From assembly GCF_900107045.1 (NCBI RefSeq), contig NZ_FNON01000008.1, positions 186,001-250,000 on the forward strand: 64,000 bases of DNA, read 5' to 3'. The position numbers and the translations under genes are program-made. The stretch is from Amycolatopsis xylanica. GTDB lineage: Bacteria; Actinomycetota; Actinomycetes; Mycobacteriales; Pseudonocardiaceae. Shown here piece by piece: positions 1-8,043 of the stretch (position 1 is the stretch's first letter; every line of letters begins with the position of its first letter). A model generated the notes under the pieces. The model made no database searches, was not told the origin of the DNA, and saw nothing but the letters and a program-made list of their open reading frames with translations.

Positions 1-72
1 GGTCGCCGGAACCGCCATGACCAGGCTCGCCACCACCGTCGCCGCGGCCAGCATCGCTCTTCGGGTCAGCAC
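1..72 (-). CDS. N-terminus of a secreted protein (truncated by window edge)
   Basis: Only the first 24 codons are in the window. Reading leftwards from a GTG at 72, preceded by a strong GGGGAGG ribosome binding site about 5 bases upstream, the peptide begins VLTRRAMLAAATVVASLVMA, which is a typical Sec signal peptide: positive n-region (two Arg), then a hydrophobic Ala/Val/Leu core. The function of the mature protein cannot be told. It lies downstream of the TPR gene on the same strand and is separated from it by a hairpin, so it is probably its own transcription unit. Confidence 0.7.
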   Translation of the reverse strand, partial: MLTRRAMLAAATVVASLVMAVPAT

Positions 73-91
73 ATTTCCTCCCCTGATAACT

Positions 92-110
92 GGAAAAGCC
101 ACGGCTTTCC
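92..110 (-). terminator. hairpin after the TPR protein gene
   Basis: The sequence GGAAAAGCCACGGCTTTCC forms a short stem-loop starting 4 bases after the stop codon of the upstream minus-strand gene and ending about 20 bases before the start of the next minus-strand gene. It is a plausible terminator; no long T-tract is present. Confidence 0.45.
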
Positions 111-113
111 TTC

Positions 114-2006
114 CTAGCGGCTCACGCTTTCCCTGTGATCCGCCGAAAGAGCGGCGCCCGTAAGGTCGGCGGCAGGCCGATAGCAGCACCGCATCCCGGT
201 GTGGACCGCGTCGCGCACCAGCGTGCCGAGCGCCGGGTTCACCGCGGCGACCCGGTCCAGCGCCCGGCGGATCGCCTTGCCGACCGCGATCCTGGCCCGC
301 TCGGGCTCACCGGCGAACCGCCGCGCCCGGCCCGCGAGCCCGGTCGACGCCCGCAGCTCGTTCGCCAGCCACTCCAGCTCGGCACGCGACCGCGAGGCCC
401 GTTCGAAATCGCCAGCCGAGTCCGCTTCCTCGATGTCGCCGCGCAGCTCCTCCAGCCGCCGCCGGTACTGGCGCAGCGCGACCTCGTCCAGTACCTCCTG
501 CCCCGCCGCGTGATCCGGCCGCCCGGCCAGTTCCACCGCCGCGATCTCGACGTCCGGGTTGGCGATCAGCGTTGCCAGATAACGGATCCCGACCGAATCG
601 TCCACTTCGGCCGACTGGCCTGCCAGCTCGACGCGCCAGCTCCGTCCACTTCGGACACACGTGGCCCGCGCGGCGGGCTCGCCGGGCAGCACCATCCCGA
701 ACGCCTCCGCCTCATGGGCGGCGACGGCCAGCTCGGTCCGCGCCTCGGCCACCTCACCCTTGGCCATCAGCGCCCGGCCGAGCCGGAACCGGGACAGGAC
801 CGAGGCCGGCCAATGCCCGAGCGCGGCGTTCTGGTCGAGCGCGGCCCGGAAATGCCCGATGGCACGGCCGGTGTCGCCGAACGTCACCGCCGCGACCCCG
901 AGCGCTTGGTGCGCCGAGCCGACGCACACGATCGCGCGCCCGCCCATGACCGGCAACCAGGCGTAGGGCGCCAGCAGCTCGTACACCCGCGCGGCGATCT
1001 CGGAGTCCCCCAGCAGGAACGCGGCTTCGGCCACCCCGTTCATCCCGATCAGCCACGAGCTCGACCGCGGCTGGGCCGCGAAGTCGTCGCCGCGGAACCT
1101 CGCCAGCGCCCCGCGTGCCGTCCGCAGGTCACCCGCGGTCGCCGCCGCGACGGCCAACGTGGGCAGGAAACCGTTGTCGGTCTCGCTCAGCTTGGGCGAG
1201 TTCGCGAGCTCCGTGAGCGGGCCTGCCAGCTCGGCGATCCGGCCCTGATACCACCGGATCGCCGCCAGCTGGGCGCCCAGCCAGCCGACCTCGTCGGCGT
1301 TGCCCGCGGCCTTGCCGTACTCGGCGCATTCGTAGGCGAGCCGCTCCGCCTCGTCCAGCCGTCCCGTCCGGATGCCGAGCATCACCCGCATCCCCGCGAC
1401 GGCGAACCAGACGGCCGTGTTGCGCCGCGCGGCCGTCGAGCCGGAAACCTCCGAGAACGACCGCTCCGCGTGCGGATCGCCGAGCAGGAACAGGTCGATG
1501 GTCCGCCAGAGCAGGCCCATCAGCGCGTCGCTCGGCCGGTCGGTGCGCGCACCCGCCCGCATCAGCTCTTCGGCGAGCCCCAGCCGCGCCCGCGCCTGGT
1601 CGGGGCCGAGCAGGCAGTTGTGCGCCAGGCTCAGCGCCTCCGCGTACGCGACCGGGTCTGGCCCGTGCCTGGCCTGCTCGAGCAGCGGCAGGATCGTCCT
1701 ATGCCGCCCGGCCCGGTAGTCGGATTCGGCCGCCAGCCGGATCCGCAGCCGCAGCGCCTCCGGCCGGTGCCCCGCCACCGCCAGCGCGGCCCGCTGGCAC
1801 GACTCGACCTTGGCCGCGGCTTCGACCGGCCGGTGCTCGTGCACCCACAGCCCGCCCAGCCCCAGCGCGGCCGCCGCCATCAGCCGCCCGTCACCCGCCT
1901 CGTCCGCGAGCGCGTACGCCCGCGAGAACCAGGACCTCGCGGCCGTCAGATCACCTTCGACGTGCAGTGCGTATTCACCGGCATCGAGCAAAGGACGAGC
2001 CTCCAC
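114..2006 (-). CDS. TPR-repeat regulatory/scaffold protein
   Basis: A soluble protein of about 630 residues made almost wholly of Ala/Leu/Arg-rich helical repeats of the tetratricopeptide type (for example GRAIGHFRAALDQNAALGHW and the preceding helices). It resembles the C-terminal TPR half of large actinobacterial STAND/BTAD regulators, but no P-loop ATPase or recognisable helix-turn-helix is seen. The final 150 residues are charged helices (RQYRRRLEELRGDIEEAD) that could be a coiled coil. I chose the GTG at 2006 because GGGGAGG lies 8 bases before it; an in-frame GTG at 2045 has no good ribosome site. The role is unknown; a protein-protein interaction or regulatory function is inference. 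Confidence 0.6.
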   Translation of the reverse strand: MEARPLLDAGEYALHVEGDLTAARSWFSRAYALADEAGDGRLMAAAALGLGGLWVHEHRPVEAAAKVESCQRAALAVAGHRPEALRLRIRLAAESDYRAGRHRTILPLLEQARHGPDPVAYAEALSLAHNCLLGPDQARARLGLAEELMRAGARTDRPSDALMGLLWRTIDLFLLGDPHAERSFSEVSGSTAARRNTAVWFAVAGMRVMLGIRTGRLDEAERLAYECAEYGKAAGNADEVGWLGAQLAAIRWYQGRIAELAGPLTELANSPKLSETDNGFLPTLAVAAATAGDLRTARGALARFRGDDFAAQPRSSSWLIGMNGVAEAAFLLGDSEIAARVYELLAPYAWLPVMGGRAIVCVGSAHQALGVAAVTFGDTGRAIGHFRAALDQNAALGHWPASVLSRFRLGRALMAKGEVAEARTELAVAAHEAEAFGMVLPGEPAARATCVRSGRSWRVELAGQSAEVDDSVGIRYLATLIANPDVEIAAVELAGRPDHAAGQEVLDEVALRQYRRRLEELRGDIEEADSAGDFERASRSRAELEWLANELRASTGLAGRARRFAGEPERARIAVGKAIRRALDRVAAVNPALGTLVRDAVHTGMRCCYRPAADLTGAALSADHRESVSR

Positions 2007-2111
2007 ACCGTCCACCTCCCCACGAGACTGACGTGTGTTGTGCACTCACTCGTCAGGAGCGGGGAAGGTTCAGCAGCGGCTCGCTTCTCACTCGAATGGA
2101 CTAGCGGAAAT

Positions 2112-2147
2112 CGTTTCCCGGCCCCGCCGGAGCGAGGCCGGGAAACG
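2112..2147 (-). terminator. perfect 12-bp stem terminator
   Basis: CGTTTCCCGGCC (2112-2123) pairs perfectly with GGCCGGGAAACG (2136-2147). It sits just beyond the stop codon of the minus-strand secreted-protein gene that ends at 2156, so it probably ends that transcript. Confidence 0.6.
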
Positions 2148-2155
2148 AGCCGGCG

Positions 2156-2938
2156 CTAGTGGATTTGCCGCAGCGCGGCCACTCCGATCGGGTAGCTGGT
2201 GCCTGCGGCCGCGGCGTTGATCGCGTCGGTGAAGTCGATCGGCGGCGACGGCTTCCTCCGGTTCACGATGACCGAATCGAAGCCCTGGTGCCCGTTGTAG
2301 GCCGTGCAGATCAGCTCCACCTCGACGAACTGCGGGGTGGCGTCCGGCCACAGCCAGTGCGCGATACAGGAGGGCTTCAGCCTCGCGACGAGGTTGGTGT
2401 TGGCATTGCGCAGCGTCGCGGTCAGCTCGGGGTTGGTCAGCCCCGAGTAGGCCCGCGCGATCAGCGCGATCGGGCCGACGGTGTTCAGCGCGAAGCCGAT
2501 CTCGTCGACCGCGGCCTCGCCCAGCAGCGGGATCCGGTTGTCGGCCTTGGACACGCACGCCGAGGCCTCACGGGCGAAGGCCTGCTTCTGGTCCAGTGTC
2601 AGCCTGGTGATGTCGGCGAAGTCGCCCACCGCCGGCCGCGCGCAGTCCTTCACCTCCGCGGCCGCGAGCGCGTCGATGTGCGCGAGGATCTGGCTCTTGG
2701 CCGCGTTGATCGCGTCGATGATCTGGGCGGTCGCCTGCTCCAGCGTCAGCTGGTTGGCGAAGAACTTGTTGTACAGGTCGTAGGCCGTCTGCAGGGCGTC
2801 CTTCACGTCGCCGGGGGTCACCGCGTTCGCGGGCTGCGCGCCGGGCACGAGTACCGCCACCGCGGTCACGCACACCGCCGCCGCGGTTCTCAGCCGCGTG
2901 CCGAACGAGAGGTCCCGGTCGCGTCCGAACAGCTTCAT
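2156..2938 (-). CDS. secreted protein of unknown function (260 aa)
   Basis: Starts at an ATG preceded by AAGGAGGAACGGAC, an almost ideal ribosome binding site; a longer reading frame upstream has none. Residues 1-40 form a signal peptide (MKLFGRDRD... then a hydrophobic Val/Ala stretch ending ANA), so the mature protein starts near VTPGDVKD. The mature part is helical and Ala-rich, with four cysteines that could form disulfides and an aromatic C-terminal segment (AHWLWPDATPQF). No enzyme motif is recognisable. It appears monocistronic with its own terminator. Confidence 0.7.
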   Translation of the reverse strand: MKLFGRDRDLSFGTRLRTAAAVCVTAVAVLVPGAQPANAVTPGDVKDALQTAYDLYNKFFANQLTLEQATAQIIDAINAAKSQILAHIDALAAAEVKDCARPAVGDFADITRLTLDQKQAFAREASACVSKADNRIPLLGEAAVDEIGFALNTVGPIALIARAYSGLTNPELTATLRNANTNLVARLKPSCIAHWLWPDATPQFVEVELICTAYNGHQGFDSVIVNRRKPSPPIDFTDAINAAAAGTSYPIGVAALRQIH

Positions 2939-3081
2939 GTCCGTTCCTCCTTGGTTTCGCCTCACCTCACTGGGGCGTTCCATCGGCGTTCCACGGGCGT
3001 TCCAGTGCGGATTGCGGCAGGCTGGTGGCGATGTGGGATGCTCCCCATGCTTGAGGGCAGGCCATACGAGAGGTGACGGGT

Positions 3082-3471
3082 GTGACCAGCTGGACCGACG
3101 TGATCAACTTTGTCCGTACGCGGTACGAGGTGCTGGAGGAGACCGGCGACTGGCTGCGGTTCCGGCTCGACACCGAGGAAAGCCGCACCCAGCAGGTGTC
3201 CGTGCACCACGTGACCGGGGACGGCGCGGCGTGGCTGGAGATCTCCTCCCCGGTCGGCTACGCGGACAAGATCGACGCACGCCGCCTGCTCGAGCTGGCA
3301 GGCAAGTCGCTCGTCGGCGGCGCGGGTGTCGTCGACGGGGTCGCGCTGCTCAAGCACACGGTCCCGCTGGCCGACCTGAGCGTGCGCGACGAGTTCGAGC
3401 GGCCGCTGCACCTCGTGGTCAACCAGGCCGACGCGTTCGAGCGGGAGCTGACGGACTCGGACGAGTTCTAG
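3082..3471 (+). CDS. hypothetical small acidic protein (129 aa)
   Basis: A soluble protein of about 129 residues. The mixed pattern (helix, then strands RFRLDTEESRTQQVSVHHV, DGAAWLEISSPVG, then helices) looks like a small alpha/beta chaperone-type fold such as YbjN or the type III chaperone fold, but this is only a structural impression. The GTG at 3082 has GAGAGG 8 bases upstream; an alternative GTG at 3073 overlaps that site. It is transcribed divergently from the secreted-protein gene that starts at 2938. Function unknown. Confidence 0.6.
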   Translation: MTSWTDVINFVRTRYEVLEETGDWLRFRLDTEESRTQQVSVHHVTGDGAAWLEISSPVGYADKIDARRLLELAGKSLVGGAGVVDGVALLKHTVPLADLSVRDEFERPLHLVVNQADAFERELTDSDEF

Positions 3472-3533
3472 CCGTTGCGCTGAGCGGAACGGTTTTCTAG
3501 GCGCGCCGTCGCGCCGTCATTAGCCTCCACCAC

Positions 3534-4613
3534 ATGATTGCCACAGTCGTGTGGGGCACCGGCAATGTCGGCAGGGCCGCCATTCGCGCGGTCGACGCGA
3601 ACCCGGCGTTGAAACTGGTGGCCGTGCTCGTGCACGACCCCGCGAAAGTAGGCCGCGACGCGGGCGAGCTGGCGGGTCTCGAGCACGAACTCGGCGTCGA
3701 CGCGACCGACGACGCCGAGACCGTGCTCGCCGCGAGTCCCGGCGCCGTCGTCTACGCGGCGTCCGGCGACATCCGCCCGATGGAAGCGCTCGCCGACATC
3801 ACGGCCGCGATCAAGGCGGGCGCGGTCGTCGTCACGCCTTCGCTGTACCCGCTCTACGACCAGCGCAACGCGCCCGCCGAACTCCGTGAGCCGGTGCTCG
3901 CCGCGATCGAGGCGGGCGGCGGCTCGCTGTTCGTGTCCGGCGTGGATCCCGGCTGGGGCAACGATGTGCTGCCGCTGCTCGTCAGCGGGCTGGGCACGAC
4001 CGTCGACGCCATCCGCTGCCAGGAGATCTTCGACTACTCCACGTACGAGCAGCCGGATTCCGTCCGGTACCTGGTCGGCATGGGCCAGCCGATGGACTAC
4101 GCGCCGCCGATGCTCGCGCCGATGGTGCCGACCATGGTGTGGGGCGGGCAGATCCGCCTGCTGGCCCGCGCGCTCGGCGCCGAGCTCGACGAGATCATCG
4201 AGACCGTCGACCGCCGCCCGCTCGAAACCACGGTCGGCACCAGGACCATGGGCGAGTTCGAGGCGGGCACCCAGGGCGCGGTCCGCTTCGAGGTGATCGG
4301 CATCGTCGGCGGCGAACCGCGCATCGTCATCGAACACGTCACGCGCATCCACCCGTCGTGCGCGCCGGACTGGCCGATGCCGCCGAACTCCTCGGGCGCG
4401 CACCGCGTGATCATCGAAGGCCGCCCCCGCATCGAGGTCACCATCGAAGCGACCGACGAGGGCGAAAACCGCTCCGCCGGCGGCAACGCGACCGCGGTCG
4501 GCAGGCTCGTCAACGCCATCGACTGGCTGGTGGCGGCGGAACCCGGACTCTACGACGCACTCGACGTCCCACTGCGGCCCGCGATCGGCAAACTCGGAAA
4601 GGTGGCCCGATGA
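3534..4613 (+). CDS. NAD(P)-dependent dihydrodipicolinate-reductase-like oxidoreductase
   Basis: 359 residues with an N-terminal Rossmann fold (TVVWGTGNVGRAAIRAV, glycine-rich loop at residues 7-12) and a C-terminal DapB-like domain. This is the family of DapB-related and 2,4-diaminopentanoate-dehydrogenase-like proteins found in actinomycetes, where substrates are mostly unknown. The signature SGVDPGWGNDVLPLL near residue 140 is typical of this subgroup. The next gene overlaps its stop by ATGA, so the two are translationally coupled and probably act on one pathway, perhaps catabolic, with the AhpD-like partner. The exact substrate cannot be assigned. Confidence 0.75.
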   Translation: MIATVVWGTGNVGRAAIRAVDANPALKLVAVLVHDPAKVGRDAGELAGLEHELGVDATDDAETVLAASPGAVVYAASGDIRPMEALADITAAIKAGAVVVTPSLYPLYDQRNAPAELREPVLAAIEAGGGSLFVSGVDPGWGNDVLPLLVSGLGTTVDAIRCQEIFDYSTYEQPDSVRYLVGMGQPMDYAPPMLAPMVPTMVWGGQIRLLARALGAELDEIIETVDRRPLETTVGTRTMGEFEAGTQGAVRFEVIGIVGGEPRIVIEHVTRIHPSCAPDWPMPPNSSGAHRVIIEGRPRIEVTIEATDEGENRSAGGNATAVGRLVNAIDWLVAAEPGLYDALDVPLRPAIGKLGKVAR

Positions 4614-5089
4614 ACATCGACATCCCCGAAGGCAAGGACCCGATCGCCTACGTCTGGGGCGAGATGGTCCCCGGCATCGGCGTCGCCGCGTCCAACTTCT
4701 CGCTGGCGGTGTACTCGCACACGACACTCGGCCTGCGCGAGTTCGAAGCGGCCCGGCTGCGCATCGCCCAGATCAACGGCTGCGTGTTCTGCCTGGACTG
4801 GCGCACGGAACGCGACGGCGTCAAGGTCGAGGACGAGTTCCCGTCGGCGGTTTTGGAGTGGCGCACGACCGACGCTTTCGACGACCGGACCCGCCTGGCG
4901 GCGGAGTACGCCGAGCGGTACGCGCTGGATCACCACGGGCTCGACGAGGAGTTCTGGGGCCGGATGACCGCGCACTACAGCCAGCTGGAGATCGTCGAGC
5001 TGAGCATGAGCATCGGGTCGTGGCTCGCCTTCGGCCGCCTCAACCACGTGCTCGGCTTGGACACCGTCTGCGTGATCCCCAAGATCTAA
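4610..5089 (+). CDS. carboxymuconolactone decarboxylase/AhpD-like protein
   Basis: 159-residue helical protein of the CMD/AhpD superfamily. The diagnostic CxxC lies in INGCVFCLDWRTERD near residue 61-64, followed by the usual acidic and aromatic residues; such proteins act as thiol-dependent peroxidase partners or decarboxylases. It overlaps the upstream oxidoreductase gene by four bases (ATGA). Longer in-frame extensions upstream run through the coding region of the partner gene and are rejected. The region after it is a 680-base repeat-rich gap. Confidence 0.8.
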   Translation: MNIDIPEGKDPIAYVWGEMVPGIGVAASNFSLAVYSHTTLGLREFEAARLRIAQINGCVFCLDWRTERDGVKVEDEFPSAVLEWRTTDAFDDRTRLAAEYAERYALDHHGLDEEFWGRMTAHYSQLEIVELSMSIGSWLAFGRLNHVLGLDTVCVIPKI

Positions 5090-5118
5090 GGGATCGTACG
5101 CGCTGCGGGCCCTGGGTG

Positions 5119-5429
5119 CGCTGTGAAGTGAGGGTGCCGCTCGGTGCTTGGTAAGCACTCGGGGGCACCCGCGCTGCGCGGTCAAGGCCCCCCGCCCACG
5201 GCCCTGGGAGACCTGGGTCGTGAACGAGGGGTTCCCCTGCTGCACCCAACGGAGCAGGGGCTCCCCTCGCTCCACCCTGACAAGGCTCGCGCGAGTGGTA
5301 ACGCTGCTCCGTTAGACGCAGCAGAGTTACCACTCGCGCCGACACCCACCCTGATCCGAGCTTGATCGCGCAGCGAGGGGACCCCCGAGTGCTTACCAAG
5401 CACTCAAGGGCCCCCTTGCTTCACTGCGC
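5119..5429. repeat. composite palindromic element B, copy 1
   Basis: Part of a 678-base gene-free gap (5090-5767). It is built of nested hairpins: a GAGTGCTTACCAAGCACTC box appears twice in opposite orientations (about 5138-5160 and 5387-5405), around a GAGGGG...CCCCTC box with inner GCTGC/GCAG arms (5227-5270) and a box GCGAGTGGTAACGCTGCT...AGCAGAGTTACCACTCGC (5291-5338). The 5280-5460 half recurs at about 20636-20815 and, inverted, at about 38750-38960. No coding capacity is evident. Confidence 0.75.
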
Positions 5430-5486
5430 AACCACCTCGAACTCGGCCAAGGAAATCCATGCCCGCCCGGACCTGGAGACCCGGGG

Positions 5487-5532
5487 GTCGTGCGCGTTGG
5501 GGGCGGTTAGAACCGCCCGCAACGCGCACGAC
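5487..5532. repeat. palindromic repeat family A, variant copy
   Basis: A 46-base near-perfect palindrome with the family ends GTCGTG...CACGAC and the centre GGCGGTTAGAACCGCC. This copy has a GCGCGTTG arm in place of the commoner AGTGTT arm. It lies between convergent genes and could act as a bidirectional terminator. Other copies are at 7987, 22320, 28383, 39065, 55679 and 62847. Confidence 0.8.
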
Positions 5533-5566
5533 ACACCCCACGCAGGCCCCTTGCGCGAGCCCGTTT

Positions 5567-5703
5567 AGTGAGGGCCTCCCTCACTCAAGCAGCTTGGCGA
5601 GGGAGGCCCTGACCCGCATATCTGGGTGAGGGAGGCCCTGACCTCGTATAGCTTGGTGAGGCAGGCCCTCACCAAGCCGAGCCGGGTGAGGGAGGCCCTC
5701 ACC
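5567..5703. repeat. tandem array of five 19-bp palindromes at 29-30-base spacing
   Basis: Five copies of the consensus GGTGAGGGAGGCCCTCACC start at 5567 (in the opposite sense, AGTGAGGGCCTCCCTCACT), 5596, 5625, 5655 and 5685. The spacers are about 10 bases and differ, though several contain AGCTTGG or CAAGCC. The array ends about 60 bases after the downstream minus-strand cholesterol oxidase stop region. It is too short-spaced for a CRISPR array and has no cas genes. Confidence 0.8.
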
Positions 5704-5767
5704 CAAGCCGCCCAGACGCGCCACATTGGGCTCGCCGCCAAAGGACCGGCCGCGGCGCGCACGAGGC

Positions 5768-7387
5768 CTAGAGGTCGGTGGCGATGATCTTCTCGATGTT
5801 GCGCTCGGCCAGTGCGGTGATGGTGACGAACGGGTTGACGCTCGTGTTGCCAGGGATGAGCGAGCCGTCGATCGCGTACAGGCCCGGGTAGCCGTGCAGG
5901 CGGCCGTAGTTGTCGGTGGCCTTGCCGAGCACCGCGCCGCCGAGTGGGTGGTACGTCAGGTGGTCGCCCCAGATCTTGTACACCCCGAACAGATCGGTGC
6001 GGTAGATCGTGCCCTCCTTGGCGTTGATCTTGTCGAAGATCGACTTGGCCATGTCGATCGACGGCTGCTTCCACGCGGTCTGCCAGTTGAGGTCGACTTT
6101 CCCCGCCGCGCCGTTCCACGTGAACTCCGCGCGGTTCGGGTTCTTCGTGATCGAGAGGTAGAACGAAGCGTAGGTCTCGATGCCCGTCGGCAAGGGAGCC
6201 ACCTCGGCGAAGGCGCCGCCCGCCGCCCAGTTGTCGATGCCACCGCAGGGAATCGACGCCTGGAGCGCGCCGGTCGCGTCCCACAAATGGTTGGCGCGGC
6301 CGCACATGACGTTGCCGTTGTCGCCCCAGCCTTTGCCGACCTCGTTGCTGAGGTTGGGCAGCGCGCCGGTCGCCTTGAGCTTGACCAGGAGCTTGCTGGT
6401 GCCGACACTGCCCGCCGCGAAGAACACCTTGTCGGCGGTCACGGTCTTGGTGGCGATGGTGTCGCCCGCGGTGCTGAGCTGGTCCATGGTGACCGTGTAG
6501 CCGCCGCCGGACGCCGGCGCCACGGAGGTGACCTTGTGCAGCGGCGTGATGGTGACGCGGCCGGTCGCCTTGATCTGCGCGAGGTAGGTCTTCTGCAGGG
6601 ATTTCTTGCCGTAGTTGTTGCCGTACAGGATTTCCCCGGCCAATGCGGACTTCGGGACGGTGCCAGCGGCCTCCTTCTTCATGTAGTCCCAGTCGTACAC
6701 GTCGGGCACGAAGACGAACGGGAAACCGGATCGCTGCGCGTGTTTGCGGCCGACGCGCGCGTACTGGTAGCAGTCGGTGGTGTCGAACCAGGCGGGGTCG
6801 ATGGTGGCGACGCCGAGACCGGCGTTGGCGCGCGGGTAGTAGGTGTTGTACATCTCGTCGGCGTTGACCGTCGGGAGCACGGCGCCGAAGTTCTCCCGTT
6901 TCGGCGTGACGGCCATACCGCCGTTCACGAGCGAACCGCCGCCGACGCCACGGCCCTGGTACACGATGATGCCGCCGAACTCTTCGGCGTCGAGGATGCC
7001 GGTGTAGCGCGGGATGTCCTTGTCGATCGGGAAGCCGAGGAAGTTGCTCAGCGGTTGCTTGGTCCGGGTCCGCAGCCAGAAGGACCGCTGGTCCGGCGTG
7101 GTCGTATTGGCGAAGATCTTGCCGTCGGGGCCGGGGGTGTCCCAGGCCATCCCCATCTCGACCATCTGCACGTCGACCCCGGCCTGCGCGAGGCGCAGCG
7201 CGGCCACCGAGCCGCCGTAGCCGGTGCCGATCACCAGCGCCGGGACCCGGGCTCCTGGGGTGAGTGGCGGGGCCGCGGCAGCACGGCCACCGGCGATCGC
7301 GGCGCCCAATATAGAACTTGTTCCTACGATGAACGTGCGGCGCGAGACGTCTCCGAAACCCTTATAACTCCTGCTCTTGTCGCCCAT
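5768..7387 (-). CDS. secreted cholesterol oxidase (GMC-type flavoenzyme)
   Basis: About 539 residues. A twin-arginine signal (SRRTFIVGTSS) is followed by an FAD-binding glycine motif (VIGTGYGGSVAALRLAQAG). Active-site blocks match the non-covalent cholesterol oxidase family: FAEVAPLPTG (catalytic Glu), YHPLGG (catalytic His) and GNTSVNPFVTITALAERN (catalytic Asn). Family knowledge: it oxidises 3-beta-hydroxysterols to 4-en-3-ones with release of peroxide. The ATG at 7387 has GTGAGGAA upstream; an earlier in-frame ATG at 7444 lacks one. Exported by the Tat route, as expected for a folded flavoprotein. Confidence 0.9.
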   Translation of the reverse strand: MGDKSRSYKGFGDVSRRTFIVGTSSILGAAIAGGRAAAAPPLTPGARVPALVIGTGYGGSVAALRLAQAGVDVQMVEMGMAWDTPGPDGKIFANTTTPDQRSFWLRTRTKQPLSNFLGFPIDKDIPRYTGILDAEEFGGIIVYQGRGVGGGSLVNGGMAVTPKRENFGAVLPTVNADEMYNTYYPRANAGLGVATIDPAWFDTTDCYQYARVGRKHAQRSGFPFVFVPDVYDWDYMKKEAAGTVPKSALAGEILYGNNYGKKSLQKTYLAQIKATGRVTITPLHKVTSVAPASGGGYTVTMDQLSTAGDTIATKTVTADKVFFAAGSVGTSKLLVKLKATGALPNLSNEVGKGWGDNGNVMCGRANHLWDATGALQASIPCGGIDNWAAGGAFAEVAPLPTGIETYASFYLSITKNPNRAEFTWNGAAGKVDLNWQTAWKQPSIDMAKSIFDKINAKEGTIYRTDLFGVYKIWGDHLTYHPLGGAVLGKATDNYGRLHGYPGLYAIDGSLIPGNTSVNPFVTITALAERNIEKIIATDL

Positions 7388-7417
7388 GTGACGTTCCTCA
7401 CTGTTGGCAGATAAGAA

Positions 7418-7459
7418 CAAGTTATACTTGCAGGAGTAAGTCAAGTCACTACGTACTTG
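7418..7459. promoter_or_regulatory. paired CAAGT/ACTTG palindromes upstream of cholesterol oxidase
   Basis: CAAGTTATACTTG (7418-7430) and CAAGTCACTACGTACTTG (7442-7459) are two inverted repeats with the same half-site, 24 bases apart, directly upstream of the minus-strand start at 7387. On that strand a TATAAC box lies between them. This looks like an operator overlapping the promoter; the regulator is unknown. Confidence 0.5.
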
Positions 7460-7574
7460 TGAGTAACTTTCAGGTTGATCGCAAGCGCTAGATTTCTCCG
7501 AAAAGTGCTCAATTGGTGAGCACTTTGGGCGGCAAGGTGGTCCTCAACAGACACCGATCGAAAGGACGCCCCCG

Positions 7575-7994
7575 ATGTTGCGAGGACTCACCACATTCAC
7601 CGTTTTCGCCGACGACGTGACGGCCGCCGCGGCCTGGTACACGGAGTTCTTCGGCGTCGAGCCGTACTTCGTCCGCCCGCTCGACGGCCCGCCCGCGTAC
7701 GTCGAGTTCCGCATCGGCGACTACCAGGCCGAGTTCGGCATCGTCGACAGCCGCTTTTCCCCGCACGGCAAGGCGGATCGCCCCGGCGGCGCGGTGACCT
7801 ACTGGGCCGTCGACGACATCCAGGCCACTTTGGACCGTCTACTCGAACTCGGCGCCACGGTGCACGACAAGATCGTCGAACGGGGTCCCGGCTTCGTGAC
7901 CGCGTCGGTCGTCGACCCGTTCGGCAACATACTGGGGATCATGGTCAACCAGCACTACCTGGACATCCTCGCCACCACAGCAAAAAGGTCGTGA
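7575..7994 (+). CDS. VOC (glyoxalase/bleomycin-resistance fold) protein
   Basis: 139 residues with the paired beta-alpha-beta-beta-beta modules of the VOC superfamily: MLRGLTTFTVFADDVTAAAA...FFGVEPYF, YVEFRIGDYQAEFGIVD and the C-terminal VVDPFGNILGIMVN. GAAAGGACG precedes the ATG. Its TGA stop lies inside the family A palindrome that follows. Substrate unknown; family members bind a metal and act on small electrophiles or sequester antibiotics. Confidence 0.8.
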   Translation: MLRGLTTFTVFADDVTAAAAWYTEFFGVEPYFVRPLDGPPAYVEFRIGDYQAEFGIVDSRFSPHGKADRPGGAVTYWAVDDIQATLDRLLELGATVHDKIVERGPGFVTASVVDPFGNILGIMVNQHYLDILATTAKRS

Positions 7995-8034
7995 GTGTTC
8001 CGGCCGGTTAGAACCGGCCGGAACACTCACGACC
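7987..8034. repeat. palindromic repeat family A, perfect copy
   Basis: GGTCGTGAGTGTTCCGGCCGG pairs with CCGGCCGGAACACTCACGACC around a TTAGAA centre. The stop codon of the upstream gene is within the left arm, and the convergent msrA gene ends 10 bases further on, so it probably ends transcription in both directions. Confidence 0.85.
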
Positions 8035-8043
8035 CAGGAAAAC

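Noticed and set aside
4139..5089. N-terminally extended AhpD-like protein
   Set aside because: The extension is out-of-frame sequence of the upstream oxidoreductase gene; the ATGA overlap at 4610 gives the natural start.
5567..5703. CRISPR array
   Set aside because: Repeats are 19-base palindromes with spacers of only about 10 bases, partly similar to each other, and no cas genes are near.
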